A stretch of 64,000 nt of DNA, taken from Puniceicoccaceae bacterium. Its GTDB lineage: Bacteria > Verrucomicrobiota > Verrucomicrobiia > Opitutales > Coraliomargaritaceae. The DNA lies in the NCBI GenBank assembly GCA_022448605.1, contig JAKVCM010000059.1, positions 1 to 64,000 on the forward strand. Direction: 5' to 3'. The notes under the pieces are model-generated. The model searched no databases, was not told where the DNA came from, and saw only the letters and a list, made by a program, of their open reading frames with translations. The position numbers and the translations under genes are program-made. Shown here in pieces: positions 1 through 8,987 of this stretch. How positions within the stretch are numbered: the first letter of the stretch is position 1; each line of letters starts with the position of its first letter.

Positions 1-247
1 CACACTGGCTGGATTGGTTTTCCGCTCCAGCCAGGCGGCCCGCAGAGAGGCGGTTCTAGAACCGTGCTCTGAGGGCTAACGCAGCTGGGCGCAAAAACCG
101 CCCAGTCCCGAAGGGATGAGGCTGAAATTTGGAGTTCGCGGCGTTGCCAGCTCAGTTACGCATCTCGATGCGCTCCTGGGCTGGCGCCTTGCGCTGCTCC
201 AAATTCTGCGCTCACCAGTGTGTCTATATTTTATGGAAATGCTCTAG
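1..247 (-). repeat. Structured inverted-repeat element, copy A (5'-truncated by window edge)
   Basis: This non-coding stretch is a diverged copy, in reverse orientation, of the element at 13811-14081. Matching blocks run through its whole length, for example the segment with GTTCGCGGCGTTGCC near 133-148 and the block at 99-120. It ends at 247 with a degenerate form of the terminal repeat (ATGCTCTAG). Small hairpins are visible: CTGGGCG/CGCCCAG at 85-105, TCCC/GGGA at 106-116, GCATC/GATGC at 160-171. Two of these differ from the other copy by paired changes that keep the stem. The left end lies outside the window. No transposase gene is present. The short ORF that crosses it has no family resemblance and is not annotated. 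Confidence 0.75.
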
Positions 248-296
248 AGCGGGCGCAGCGTCATCAGCCTTTGAAGAGCACGCTACAGGAGTCGTC

Positions 297-1523
297 TTAA
301 AATCTCCAATTCAACCCGAGGCTAAAGAAGTGGATCGCATTGTCTGGGTAGGTGCCAGATACATCGCCTTGGTCGAAGGCGCCGCCGCCACCCTCTTGAT
401 CAATGTCTAGGTCTCCATAGTAAACAATCTCGTAGCCAAGTTCGAGGTCGATGGACTCGGAGTATTTGTATTGGGTGCCAATACCGCAGCGGATAGAGTC
501 ACCAGTGGGTAGGTCGGGAGTCATGTTTTCCTCTTCGACCATTTCAGTGTCGTAGGAGAGGCCAGTGCTGAGGCGCCATTTTTCGTTAAGCTGATATTGC
601 ATACCAACAGCGACATTCCAAGTGTCCTCATAGTTGCGATCGAACGTGCTAGTACCGCTTGATGAGGTGCGGACGCCGATTTCGCCAAATTTGGACCACT
701 CCTGCCAACCGATGTTACCCATGATTGCAAACTGTTCGTTGAGCTGGTGGAAGCCGCTCACAATAATGGACTGCGGGAGTGTCATATTCAGCGTCACATC
801 GCTGAGCGGTGGTGCGACATTCTTAAAGCTCGGTGTATCTTTGAAGTCCAAATCGGATTCGGAGAAGTATTGTAGCCCGAAACGGGTGCGGTCGCTGAGT
901 TTGTAGAGCACGCCAATGTTTGCTTGATAAGAAAACGCGTTGTCCTCGAACTTGAGTTCGCCGTCATTAAACGGAGCGGGAGGGTTGGTTGCTGCAGTCA
1001 ATTCATACGTCCCGTAGTGCACCGCAAGGCCAGCGCCGATAGACCACTGATCATTGATTTTATAAGCGAGGGTAGGTTGCACACCGATCGTTTGCAAATT
1101 TACCTCTTGAACGTAGTAGCGCCCGGTCCAGTTGTCATCATAGTCAAGTGCGAGTCCGAAATAGCCAGCCAGACCAATGCCTGCAGTCCATTTTTCATTG
1201 ATTTGCTGGGTGTAGAATGCGCTTCCAGTGGGACTCAAGCCATCCGCGTCGGCGGTTCCACCGTTGTCATCGTCAAACTTGGTAGCGAGGTAGAGCGGCT
1301 GAAGCATTGATTGAAACTGGCGCCCTTCGAGCTCGGTCATGCCGGCCGGATTCGACAACACTGTGGTTGGGTCTTGCGCGCGAGCGGACCAACCCGCGCC
1401 GGCAAGTGACGTTTCAGACGTACTGACCTCAATGAGGTAAAGGCCGCCGGCAGAGCCAACGCTCATTGCGGCTAGAAAAAGGGCACTGATGCAAGCGGGA
1501 GTTATTTTTGGTCGAAGGTGCAT
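297..1523 (-). CDS. Outer-membrane FadL/OmpP1/TodX family transporter
   Basis: This is a predicted outer-membrane beta-barrel of the FadL family, which lets long-chain fatty acids or other hydrophobic compounds diffuse across the outer membrane. A signal peptide (about residues 1-25 from the chosen start) is followed by the family's N-terminal region containing SETSLAGAGWSARAQDPTTV and NPAGMTELEG. The protein ends HFFSLGLNWRF, with the terminal Phe used by barrel-assembly machinery. The length, about 408 residues, is normal. I chose the ATG at 1521-1523; a TTG six codons upstream is also possible. The gene ends only 50 bp from the repeat at 1-247, so its terminator may lie within or beside that repeat. 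The substrate cannot be told from sequence. Confidence 0.88.
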   Translation of the reverse strand: MHLRPKITPACISALFLAAMSVGSAGGLYLIEVSTSETSLAGAGWSARAQDPTTVLSNPAGMTELEGRQFQSMLQPLYLATKFDDDNGGTADADGLSPTGSAFYTQQINEKWTAGIGLAGYFGLALDYDDNWTGRYYVQEVNLQTIGVQPTLAYKINDQWSIGAGLAVHYGTYELTAATNPPAPFNDGELKFEDNAFSYQANIGVLYKLSDRTRFGLQYFSESDLDFKDTPSFKNVAPPLSDVTLNMTLPQSIIVSGFHQLNEQFAIMGNIGWQEWSKFGEIGVRTSSSGTSTFDRNYEDTWNVAVGMQYQLNEKWRLSTGLSYDTEMVEEENMTPDLPTGDSIRCGIGTQYKYSESIDLELGYEIVYYGDLDIDQEGGGGAFDQGDVSGTYPDNAIHFFSLGLNWRF

Positions 1524-1573
1524 GGTGAATGGTTGTTTCAATTCGATTGCTGAGTCAATAGCGGTCGAATGGT

Positions 1574-2542
1574 TTACTTTAAACTAAGGAATTGAACGCT
1601 GCGGCGCTCGGACCAGAATTCGCCGTTGCCTGTGAACTCAACAAAGCCCACGTGGCCCCCTTTGCTTGGGATTTCCAACGAGACGTAGCGACTTGCGCGC
1701 GCGTAGTCGATCGGGAAACAGTTTGGAGTGAGGAAGGGGTCGTCTTTGGCGTTGATCAGGAGCGTCGGGATACGGATCGCGGGCAGGAATTGGGCACTGC
1801 TGCATCGCGTCCAATAATCGTTGGCATCTTTGAACCCGTGTATGGGGGCGGTGTAAGCGTCATCGAATTCTGCGAAGGTGCACATGCGGTCGAGGCCTTG
1901 GTCTTTAATCTGACCGGGGAAATGTTTTAGCTTCTCGCGCACCTTCGGGCGCAGGAAGTTCATGAAGCGGCGCATGTAAATCCGGTTACTCCAGTGTTCG
2001 AGGCGTTTGGCGCTGCTTGCTAGATCGCAGGGTACTGACAACGCGACTGCAGCTTGAATGCGCGTATCGATTTGTGCGCCTTGCTCACCCAAAAACTTGA
2101 GCATCAAGTTGCCACCGAGGCTGAAGCCAATCAGTGCGATCTCCTGGTAAGTCGGCTGGTTTGTTACGTGGTCGAGTACTGTTGCGAGTTCTTCGCTGGC
2201 ACCGCTGTGGTAGCTGTTGAGACGTCGATTGGGCTCGCCGCTGCAGCCGCGAAAATTCCACGCGCAGATATCCCAGCCAACCCGATTGAGGGCGCGTGCC
2301 ATGCCCTGCACGTAGGGTCCACGCGTGCTGCCCTCTAGGCCGTGGGTAATTACTGCGAGCTTTGAATTGTTGGCAGTCCGTGCCCGGTCGAGGTCGAGAA
2401 AGTCACCATCCGGCGTATCGATGCGCTCGCGGATCGTAGTGACCAGTGGGATTTTGCGAAATACGGCTGGGTAGATCGTTTGCCAGTGGGCATTGCCGAA
2501 TCCAAAGGGGGGGCGGTAGCTGGAGATTTCGATCAGCGACAT
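1574..2542 (-). CDS. YheT-type alpha/beta-fold hydrolase
   Basis: A 322-residue cytoplasmic alpha/beta hydrolase of the YheT/ABHD1-3 family, putative esterases of unsettled substrate. The N-terminal motif PPFGFGNAHWQTIYP is typical of the family. HGLEGS (residues 67-72) forms the oxyanion region, and the nucleophile elbow GFSLGGN places Ser141. The acid is probably D267 or D268 (AKDDPFL), and the histidine is H297 (GGHVGF). The triad is therefore complete. The gene starts 3 bp after the stop of the upstream methyltransferase-like gene, so the two are almost certainly co-transcribed. The 50 bp between it and fadL could hold the fadL promoter or allow read-through. Confidence 0.88.
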   Translation of the reverse strand: MSLIEISSYRPPFGFGNAHWQTIYPAVFRKIPLVTTIRERIDTPDGDFLDLDRARTANNSKLAVITHGLEGSTRGPYVQGMARALNRVGWDICAWNFRGCSGEPNRRLNSYHSGASEELATVLDHVTNQPTYQEIALIGFSLGGNLMLKFLGEQGAQIDTRIQAAVALSVPCDLASSAKRLEHWSNRIYMRRFMNFLRPKVREKLKHFPGQIKDQGLDRMCTFAEFDDAYTAPIHGFKDANDYWTRCSSAQFLPAIRIPTLLINAKDDPFLTPNCFPIDYARASRYVSLEIPSKGGHVGFVEFTGNGEFWSERRSVQFLSLK

Positions 2543-2545
2543 GCC

Positions 2546-3166
2546 CTAGAGCTTGCGATAGAGGTTGATTTCTCGATCTCCGAAATAGACAACGAGAATT
2601 GCGCCTTCGCCGGCAAGGAGATCAAAGAGTTTGAGCATCATTCCTTGCTCGCCCGGCCATGGGTATACAAAGAATAGATCGACTTCGTTAAGCGGCAGTT
2701 CCATGTCCTCGTAGATCGGCGTGAGCTCGTGGCCCATATTGTCAAACTCGAGGTCGGTGGTTCCGAGTGTTTCATACTCGACGAGTCCTTCTGGAATATA
2801 ACTACCGTTTATAAATATAGCGTCGACTTGTTGGTATTCCAACAGGGATTCTGCTTTCTCGATCAGATCTTCCTGAATCTCGATGCCATGTGCGGCGTAG
2901 TCCAGCAGGGCTGCCAAGCCAGTCGCCACGCCAAAGCCGCTGCCCCATTCGATAAAACTATCGCCAAGTGTGAGTCCCGCATCGCGGACATGCTTGAGCG
3001 CCGCGTAGACCTGCGCAGGTTCGCTCGGCACGTAACGCGGATAGCGCTTATGCAGTCCTTCGGCCTGATAGCTGTCGTAGCGACGGTCCGCTTCTTCGAT
3101 AAATGCGGCCACCGCCTCGGGCAGCTCGATGTCGGTGAACTCGTAAGGGATTTGTTCGTAGGCCAT
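2546..3166 (-). CDS. Class I SAM-dependent methyltransferase-like protein
   Basis: A 206-residue protein with a Rossmann-type methyltransferase core: FIEWGSGFGVATG (about residues 91-103) looks like SAM motif I, followed by HGIEIQ as the acidic motif at the end of strand 2, and DLFFVYPWPGEQG as a motif IV-like stretch. It has no close named family that I recognise, and its substrate is unknown. It lacks a signal peptide and should be cytoplasmic. It is the first gene of a two-gene unit with the YheT-type hydrolase that starts 3 bp downstream. Whether it still methylates cannot be told; the motif I glycines are retained. Confidence 0.6.
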   Translation of the reverse strand: MAYEQIPYEFTDIELPEAVAAFIEEADRRYDSYQAEGLHKRYPRYVPSEPAQVYAALKHVRDAGLTLGDSFIEWGSGFGVATGLAALLDYAAHGIEIQEDLIEKAESLLEYQQVDAIFINGSYIPEGLVEYETLGTTDLEFDNMGHELTPIYEDMELPLNEVDLFFVYPWPGEQGMMLKLFDLLAGEGAILVVYFGDREINLYRKL

Positions 3167-3315
3167 TTTCTAGAATCCGTGAGGAAGAACGATTTAGGAG
3201 GTAGTGCGGCACTGTCCACGGTGCGTGTTGGCCTTTTGTGGGGCAGGTCTAACGCGGTTTCGTCCAGTCCGATCGCGGACCTGCACTCCCATGCTTGCGA
3301 CGTTTGGGCGCATCT

Positions 3316-4578
3316 CTAAAGCTTGCGGATAAGCAGGAAGGCACCGGCACCGTCGTGCCCGCTTTCCCACGGATAACTGGAGACAGAGTCTGCGAGCTCG
3401 AATGCTTGCCCGGATTTGGAGGCGAGAAAAGAGGCCACAACCGCGCGGTTTTCAACGGTTTCGATACTACAGGTGCTGTAGACGAGGCGTCCGCCTCGCT
3501 TCACAAAGCGACTTGCGCTATGCAGCAGCTGCAGCTGAAGTTTTGCGCAGCTGTCGATATCGCCTGCGCGCAGGCGCCATTTTACGTCCGTGCGGCGTTG
3601 GATCACGCCGGTGTTGGAGCAGGGTGCGTCTAGCATCACTGCATCAAAGGGGCCGTCCAACTGATCGCGAGCCAGCTCAAGGACGTCGCATTCGATTATC
3701 TCTGTCGACAGATCGTTGCTGTCGAGCTTGGCGAGATTTTCTTTGAGACGATCAATACGTGAGCCGGGCAGGTCGACGGCGATGATGCGCCCCTTGCCGG
3801 ACATGAGCTTCGCGAGGTCGAAGGCCTTGCCTCCTGGAGCGGCGCAGAGATCGAGCACGGAGTCGCCGGAGGTCGGCTTGAGCAGTGCGGGTGCAAGCCG
3901 TGTCGATGGATCCTTGATGTAGGCTTCTCCATTGGCGAGCTTGGTGCGAATCGCGTCACCGAGCGGTCCCGAAATTTGCTGAAATTGTGGCCAACGGCTG
4001 TCGGGCAGATCCGGCTGGGCCTCCTTGTAGGACTTTAGATAGGTCTGCGGAATTTGCTGATTCCATTGGAGCAATCGCTCTGTGGCTTCCGTGCCGAACT
4101 CGTCGAGCCAGCGGCTGACAAGCCATTCTGGGTGGCTATAATAGGCGGCAAAGTCCATGAGAGGCGTTGCAAGAAGCGCAGGGCCGAGTTTGCGAAGTAC
4201 CGCATTGAGCAGGCCGAGCTCGCTTTGTTTGACCAGTCGCTTCGCTCGTTCGACCGCATGGTGCACGATTTTTGGGTGTCGTTCGGCTCCCTCCGATAGA
4301 AACTCGTAGCCCGCGACTATCAACACCGCTTGGATGATCGGGCGGGGCGATTTGCGCAGCATCGGCTTTAGTGCCCCTTCGACGCGATGCCCGTGGCGCA
4401 GAGCCCCGAGAAATAACGACTGCGCCGTGGCTCGTGTCTGCCCAGGTAAGTCCGAAGGTAAATCGCCGAGAAGTTCGTCAGCTTTGCGCGCGCCGCTCAG
4501 GTAGTTTTCCACCAAGAGAACCGCGAAATCCCAGCCGGAATCAGCTGTGGAGGAGATATCAAACTTAATGCTTCTCAT
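3316..4578 (-). CDS. rsmB: 16S rRNA (cytosine-967-C5)-methyltransferase RsmB
   Basis: A 420-residue RsmB/Sun protein that methylates C967 of 16S rRNA using SAM. The N-terminal 140 residues are the NusB-like RNA-binding domain (LARGAxx-like helices, with NAVLRKLGP at its end). The catalytic half shows SAM motif I LDLCAAPGGKAFDLAKLMS, motif IV DAPCSNTGV with Cys320, and the second catalytic cysteine at Cys370 in YSTCSIETVEN, the NOL1/NOP2/Sun signature. Length and domain order are standard. The ATG at 4576-4578 faces the divergent GreA-like gene across 60 bp, which must hold both promoters. There is no Shine-Dalgarno before the start (GTTTCTTCCCTA precedes ATG). Confidence 0.95.
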   Translation of the reverse strand: MRSIKFDISSTADSGWDFAVLLVENYLSGARKADELLGDLPSDLPGQTRATAQSLFLGALRHGHRVEGALKPMLRKSPRPIIQAVLIVAGYEFLSEGAERHPKIVHHAVERAKRLVKQSELGLLNAVLRKLGPALLATPLMDFAAYYSHPEWLVSRWLDEFGTEATERLLQWNQQIPQTYLKSYKEAQPDLPDSRWPQFQQISGPLGDAIRTKLANGEAYIKDPSTRLAPALLKPTSGDSVLDLCAAPGGKAFDLAKLMSGKGRIIAVDLPGSRIDRLKENLAKLDSNDLSTEIIECDVLELARDQLDGPFDAVMLDAPCSNTGVIQRRTDVKWRLRAGDIDSCAKLQLQLLHSASRFVKRGGRLVYSTCSIETVENRAVVASFLASKSGQAFELADSVSSYPWESGHDGAGAFLLIRKL

Positions 4579-4638
4579 TAGGGAAGAAACTGTGCATATT
4601 GGGCTGTTTACGACTTAGACAAGCAATCGCAATCTATT

Positions 4639-6498
4639 ATGAACGAAGAGGCAATCAAAGCTCTCATTGCAAAAACACCAAAGCTCGCGGGGCACCGTGC
4701 GAAGCTCGAATCCATGGCACCGGGCAACTACTGCCTGCACCGCAGCTGGGGCTTCGGCAAGATCGTCGATTTCGACGAGACAGAGTATAAGATCATCATT
4801 GATTTTGAAGACGGCAAAACCGGCCATGCGATGGCGGCAGCCTTCTGTGTCGATAAGCTCGATATCCTGAAGCCGGACGACGTTCTGGTCCGTTCCCGCA
4901 CTGAGCCGGAGGTAATTGAAAACCTTATTAAGAAGCAGCCAGCAGACCTCATTTGCGACATTCTCGCTACTGACGAGGAGCAGGCGATGATGGCATCCGA
5001 GATCGAGCGCACGCTTGCTCGTGTGATTGGTCCGATCAAATACAAGAAGTGGTGGACAGCAACCAAGAAGGTGCTCGTCAAAGACCCACGTGTCGGTGTG
5101 CCGAATAAGAAGACCGAGCCGTATATTCTTCGTGATGAGCCAGTGAAGCCAGAGGAGGAGATCCTGGAGCAATTTCATGCGACCAAGAACCCGAAAGAGA
5201 AGATCCTTCTCGGTGAAAAACTCTACGCGCTGTCTGAGAATATTTCTGTCATTCAGGAAGAGCTTCCTGAAATTCTCAACGAGCTTACCGAAGCGATTGC
5301 GAATGCGAAGAGCCTGACTCAAGCAGACCGCCTCCACGGTGTTTGGGTTCGTAATAACCTCGCTCGCGACCTGCACGAAGATGTCGAAGCACTCGAGCCG
5401 TCATCCGGATCCATCCTCGACGCGACCGACGACTACTCCGAACTCGCTGCTGAGCTCCCTGCGCAATACTTCAAGCGCTACGTCGACCTGATTCGTCGCA
5501 CTTATGAAGACAAGTGGCAGTCCATGCTCGAAGACTTACTCCGCAACTCCAGCGGCAAGTTCACGAGCGAAGTGATTAACTTCATGCTCGAGCATGAACT
5601 CAACGAACGCATCAGTTTCTGCCTTAACCGTTGGCTCAACGATCAGACTATTAAAGGGCCGCTCCTTTTCTGGGTCGTCAAGAACCGCAACTCCAAGAAG
5701 TATTCGGCGATCATCGATCCACTGGTATCGCCACGTCTGCTTTCCGCAATGTTCTACGCGATTGATTACGAGGCCCTGCAAAACGCGAGTGCACGTCGTA
5801 TCCCGCTTGCGGACCTACTTTCCGACGACGACGAACTGATCCCGGATCTGCTGGCAGATGCAAATGTTGAGACCGCTCGCGACCTCGCGCAGACATTGCT
5901 GCTCAATCAAGGCTTCGAAGACCTCACCAAGAAGTCGCTCATCGCACGCTTTATTAAGAAGTTTCCAACCGTTCAAAGCCTCATCGCTGGTGATGCTACC
6001 GAAAAGTCTGAAGACGAAGGTCTGGTCGTTTCCCAAGCGAGCTTCGACGCGGCTAAGGAGGAATACGAAGATCTCATCGCGAACAAAATTCCTGAGAATA
6101 AAGAAGCAATTGTCACTGCGAAGGAGCACGGCGACCTTAAGGAAAATTCCGAATACAAGATGGCCCGTCAGGATCAAGACATTCTGCTCGCACGGAAGAA
6201 CGAGCTTGAAGTAGACCTCACTCGCGCGCGTGTGACTGACTTCTCCGACGCAACCAATGAGAATGTTGGTATTGGTTCGGTTGTTGAGCTGAAGGAAGGT
6301 TCTAGCGGCAAGACTCGTCGCTACTCAATTCTTGGTGCATGGGACTCCGATCCGGATAACGACATCCTTTCTTACAAGACTCCGCTTGCTCAGCAGCTTA
6401 TCGGTAAGGCTCAGGGTGACACGGTTACCACGAAGATCGGTGGCAGTGAAGAGAGCTGGACGCTTCTCAGCATTGCTCGTTACGTGGACGTGAAGTAA
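4639..6498 (+). CDS. GreA/GreB-family elongation factor with about 450-residue N-terminal extension
   Basis: Residues about 460-619 are a complete Gre factor: an antiparallel coiled coil carrying the acidic tip AKEHGDLKENSEY (D499 and E502 match E. coli GreA D41 and E44), followed by the FKBP-like domain (VGIGSVVELKEG through the C-terminus). Gre factors bind in the RNA polymerase secondary channel and stimulate cleavage of backtracked RNA. The first 450 residues are not part of E. coli GreA (158 residues). They begin with a small beta-rich segment around YCLHRSWGFGKIVDFDETE, reminiscent of CarD/Tudor-like RNAP-binding folds, then a long helical region. Long GreA proteins are, as far as I recall, known from Verrucomicrobia relatives. 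The gene is divergent from rsmB and followed by a strong terminator. Confidence 0.85.
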   Translation: MNEEAIKALIAKTPKLAGHRAKLESMAPGNYCLHRSWGFGKIVDFDETEYKIIIDFEDGKTGHAMAAAFCVDKLDILKPDDVLVRSRTEPEVIENLIKKQPADLICDILATDEEQAMMASEIERTLARVIGPIKYKKWWTATKKVLVKDPRVGVPNKKTEPYILRDEPVKPEEEILEQFHATKNPKEKILLGEKLYALSENISVIQEELPEILNELTEAIANAKSLTQADRLHGVWVRNNLARDLHEDVEALEPSSGSILDATDDYSELAAELPAQYFKRYVDLIRRTYEDKWQSMLEDLLRNSSGKFTSEVINFMLEHELNERISFCLNRWLNDQTIKGPLLFWVVKNRNSKKYSAIIDPLVSPRLLSAMFYAIDYEALQNASARRIPLADLLSDDDELIPDLLADANVETARDLAQTLLLNQGFEDLTKKSLIARFIKKFPTVQSLIAGDATEKSEDEGLVVSQASFDAAKEEYEDLIANKIPENKEAIVTAKEHGDLKENSEYKMARQDQDILLARKNELEVDLTRARVTDFSDATNENVGIGSVVELKEGSSGKTRRYSILGAWDSDPDNDILSYKTPLAQQLIGKAQGDTVTTKIGGSEESWTLLSIARYVDVK

Positions 6499-6521
6499 GC
6501 TTAGTCAAAGTTTCTTGTTCA

Positions 6522-6556
6522 AAGCGCCTCTGCCTTTTCGGTTGAGGCGCTTTTAT
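6522..6556 (+). terminator. Rho-independent terminator of the GreA-like gene
   Basis: A perfect 9-bp stem AAGCGCCTC/GAGGCGCTT (6522-6530 with 6544-6552) closes a 13-nt loop and is followed by TTTTAT. It starts 24 nt after the stop codon. Confidence 0.85.
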
Positions 6557-6832
6557 TTGCATCCGAAGGACAGGCAGCCAGGCCTGATTGCGGCGTTCCC
6601 AGAGGTGGCCAGGCCCATGGCGCCAATATTTATTCGAAGCGGTTTAAGTGTCTTTGATTCAGGAACATGGCTGCCTATCAGGCCAGCAGTCACGTATGTC
6701 TATACGCTCCTTGGACCTTCAGTTCCCGAGTGCCTTGCGCATCCGACTGCATCGATTGGTTTAATGGCAGGGCAGGGGCGTTCCGCCCCCTTTATTGGAT
6801 TTCCTGCGATGCTTAGCTCGCGGATCGAGGCA
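6557..6832. other. Non-coding spacer with short palindromic repeats
   Basis: No convincing gene is present. The spacer holds a 21-nt word at 6666-6686 (CATGGCTGCCTATCAGGCCAG) that recurs with two transitions at 29965-29985 inside the repeat that interrupts the toxin gene. It also holds an inverted block AGGCAGCC near 6574 and a small GGGGCG/CGCCCC hairpin at 6775-6789. It looks like debris of dispersed palindromic repeats. Confidence 0.5.
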
Positions 6833-6908
6833 TGGAGCCGAAAATCGGATTCGAACCGACGACCTACTCATTACGAATGAGTTGCTCTACCAACTGAGCT
6901 ATTTCGGC
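6833..6908 (-). tRNA. tRNA-Thr (CGT)
   Basis: The reverse strand folds as a full cloverleaf. The acceptor GCCGAAA pairs with TTTCGGC, the D-arm has AGCTCAGTTGGTAGAGC, the anticodon arm ACTCA-TTCGTAA-TGAGT carries anticodon CGT, and the T-arm has GGTTCGAATCC. The discriminator T is followed by an encoded CCA. The anticodon reads ACG threonine codons. Confidence 0.97.
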
Positions 6909-6961
6909 GTGCCCACGATTGTGCGAGACTAGGCCGTCGTTTCGACTCGCGTCAACCCTGC

Positions 6962-7000
6962 AATAAAAAGCCCGCAGTGCGTAAGGCAGCTGCGGGCTTT
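6962..7000 (-). terminator. Terminator of fucI
   Basis: On the minus strand the stem AAAGCCCGCAG/CTGCGGGCTTT with a 12-nt loop is followed by a T-rich tail (TTTTTATTG). It lies 22 nt beyond the fucI stop codon. Confidence 0.85.
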
Positions 7001-7022
7001 GGGACGAAAGAAACGAAACGTA

Positions 7023-8804
7023 TTACTTGTAGAGTGGACCGTAAGACTCGCAGGCACGGAAGTCGGCTCCTTCGAGGCCTGTTGTCCCGAAGGCGCGCCA
7101 TGCGCTTGGACGGAAGACACGCTCTTCTTCCACGTTGTGCATGTAGACCGGGATGCGGAGCATTGATGCAAGGGTTATGTAGAGGTCACCAACGTGGCCA
7201 GCGGTCATCACGCAGTGGTTTGCGCCCCAATTGTTCATGACTTCGTATGTTGAGCGGAAGGCGCCTTCACCTGTCAGACGTGGCGCAAACCATGTGGTTG
7301 GCCAGGTCGGGTTGGTGCGTTGGTCGAGTGCGTCGTGCACATTGTCCGGGAGGTCGACGGTCCAACCCTCTGCGATTTGCAAGCACGGGCCGAGGTTCGC
7401 TGCGAGGTTGAGACGAATCATCGTTGCTGGCATACCACCCTTGGTGCGGTAGCGTGTGCTTAAGCCACCGCCCGGGAAGTATTCGGTGATGGATGGGTGC
7501 CAAGTGGTATTCTTGAGGCTGGCTTCCATCTCTTCGTCGGAGATTTCCCAGAAGGGCTTCATGGTTGGCTTGCCCTCGGCGTCGGTCTGGTCGCCGGTGC
7601 CATCGAGTGCGGCTGGTCCGGAGTTGATCAAGTGCAGCAGGCCGTCTTCTGCTGCGCCTTCGAGCTTGTAGTCGTCGGATACGCGTGCGACGGCGTCCGG
7701 GCTCCAGTAGGTGCGGAGGTCGGCGAAGATCTGTGCGCTGTTGGTGAGCAGTTGGCCGAAGAGCATACCTGCTCCATTGAGTGCGTCGTTCTCCGTGGCA
7801 ACGATGTAAGGAGCGCGCTTGCCATTCCAATCAAAGGAGGTGTTGAGGATGGCCTCCATGAAGTCACCGTTCGGGAAGTGGTCGGTCCATTGGCGCTGAC
7901 CTTGGAATCCGGCCGCGAGTGCGTAGTGGCCTTGTGCTTGTTCGCCGAGACCCATTTCTGCGAGCTTCGGGTTGCCGACCATGAGGTCGCGGGCAATGAG
8001 TGCCATCTTGACGGAGTCTTCCCACTCGCTGTCGATTTGCTCGCGGCTGCGCTTCGTGTCGTCGCTGTTGTAGTCGTCACCTTCGGGGCAGTTTTCCTTA
8101 ACCCATGCGAGTGCCTTCTCGTATTCTGCTTGGTCGTATTGACCTTTGCTCATGCGGCCTACGAATTCAGTCATATCGACAGCTTCAACGCGCATACCGA
8201 GGTATTGCTCCCACATGGCAGTATCGACGACGGAACCGGCGATACCCATGGAGGTGCCACCCATTGAGAGGTAGGCCTTGCCGCGCATCGTTGCCACTGC
8301 CAGGCCCGCCTTTGCAAAGTTAAGGAGCTTTTCGACGACGTCTTCGGGCATGGTTTCGTCGCCAGCTTCCTGAACGTCCTTACCGTAGATACCGAACGCG
8401 GGGATGCCCTTTTGAGTATGGCCTGCGAGAACTGCTGCGAGGTAAACTGCGCCCGGACGCTCGGTACCATTGAAACCCCAAACAGCTTTCGGGCGATGTG
8501 GGTCCATGTCCATGGTCTCGGATCCGTAGCACCAGCAAGGAGTAACGGTTACGCTAAGGCCAACGCCTTCGCGCTTGAATTTGTCTTCACATGCAGCCGC
8601 TTCCTTAACGCCACCAATATTGCTATCGGCGATTACGCATTGAACGGGAGTGCCATCTGGGTAGCAGAGCTCCTGTGTGTAAAGGTCAGCCACGCGCTGC
8701 GCCATGGCCATCGTTTGGTCCTCAAGGGACTCGCGGACGCCTCCGAGGCGACCGTCGATTGTCGGACGGATGCCAATCTTCGGATAAGTGAATGGATTGT
8801 TCAT
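7023..8804 (-). CDS. fucI: L-fucose isomerase
   Basis: A 593-residue L-fucose isomerase (EC 5.3.1.25; the family also acts on D-arabinose) that converts L-fucose to L-fuculose in the cytoplasm. It is close to E. coli FucI (591 residues) along its length. The Mn-binding and catalytic residues align: E338 in [11 protein letters not shown]362 in [10 protein letters not shown] and H530 in [24 protein letters not shown] and [15 protein letters not shown] are also typical. No kinase, aldolase or permease of the fucose pathway lies beside it; only a divergent AraC-type regulator does. A marine bacterium degrading fucose-containing polysaccharide would fit, but that is inference. The ATG is preceded by ACGAGATTTG-type sequence far upstream and no Shine-Dalgarno. 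Confidence 0.96.
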   Translation of the reverse strand: MNNPFTYPKIGIRPTIDGRLGGVRESLEDQTMAMAQRVADLYTQELCYPDGTPVQCVIADSNIGGVKEAAACEDKFKREGVGLSVTVTPCWCYGSETMDMDPHRPKAVWGFNGTERPGAVYLAAVLAGHTQKGIPAFGIYGKDVQEAGDETMPEDVVEKLLNFAKAGLAVATMRGKAYLSMGGTSMGIAGSVVDTAMWEQYLGMRVEAVDMTEFVGRMSKGQYDQAEYEKALAWVKENCPEGDDYNSDDTKRSREQIDSEWEDSVKMALIARDLMVGNPKLAEMGLGEQAQGHYALAAGFQGQRQWTDHFPNGDFMEAILNTSFDWNGKRAPYIVATENDALNGAGMLFGQLLTNSAQIFADLRTYWSPDAVARVSDDYKLEGAAEDGLLHLINSGPAALDGTGDQTDAEGKPTMKPFWEISDEEMEASLKNTTWHPSITEYFPGGGLSTRYRTKGGMPATMIRLNLAANLGPCLQIAEGWTVDLPDNVHDALDQRTNPTWPTTWFAPRLTGEGAFRSTYEVMNNWGANHCVMTAGHVGDLYITLASMLRIPVYMHNVEEERVFRPSAWRAFGTTGLEGADFRACESYGPLYK

Positions 8805-8934
8805 AGTTTTTACGAGATTTGCGGCGTTTCAGCCGAGATCGCTTCAAGGGTAATTAGCAAAAATGGGGTTAGTCTTCTCTGAGGTGCACTCGGATTCGTC
8901 GCCAAACAGCGAACCTTAGCGGGTAAGTGGTTTC

Positions 8935-8963
8935 TTGACTAGAGTGATTTCTGACAGAATATG
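8935..8963 (+). promoter_or_regulatory. Candidate sigma-70 promoter of the araC-type gene; direct repeats downstream
   Basis: TTGACT at 8935-8940 is spaced 16-17 nt from GAATAT/AATATG at 8957-8963, about 25 nt before the start codon. Just downstream lie two direct copies of ACATTA separated by TTGA, a possible regulator site in the shared fucI-araC control region. No experiment is implied. Confidence 0.35.
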
Positions 8964-8987
8964 GACATTATTGAACATTAATTTTAG

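Noticed and set aside
129-410. Short frame at the left edge of the window
   Set aside because: It runs through repeat copy A into the 3' end of fadL on the opposite strand and has no domain.
6515-6880. A 121-codon frame between the GreA-like gene and tRNA-Thr
   Set aside because: It begins inside the terminator, runs through palindromic debris and into the tRNA, and has no domain.
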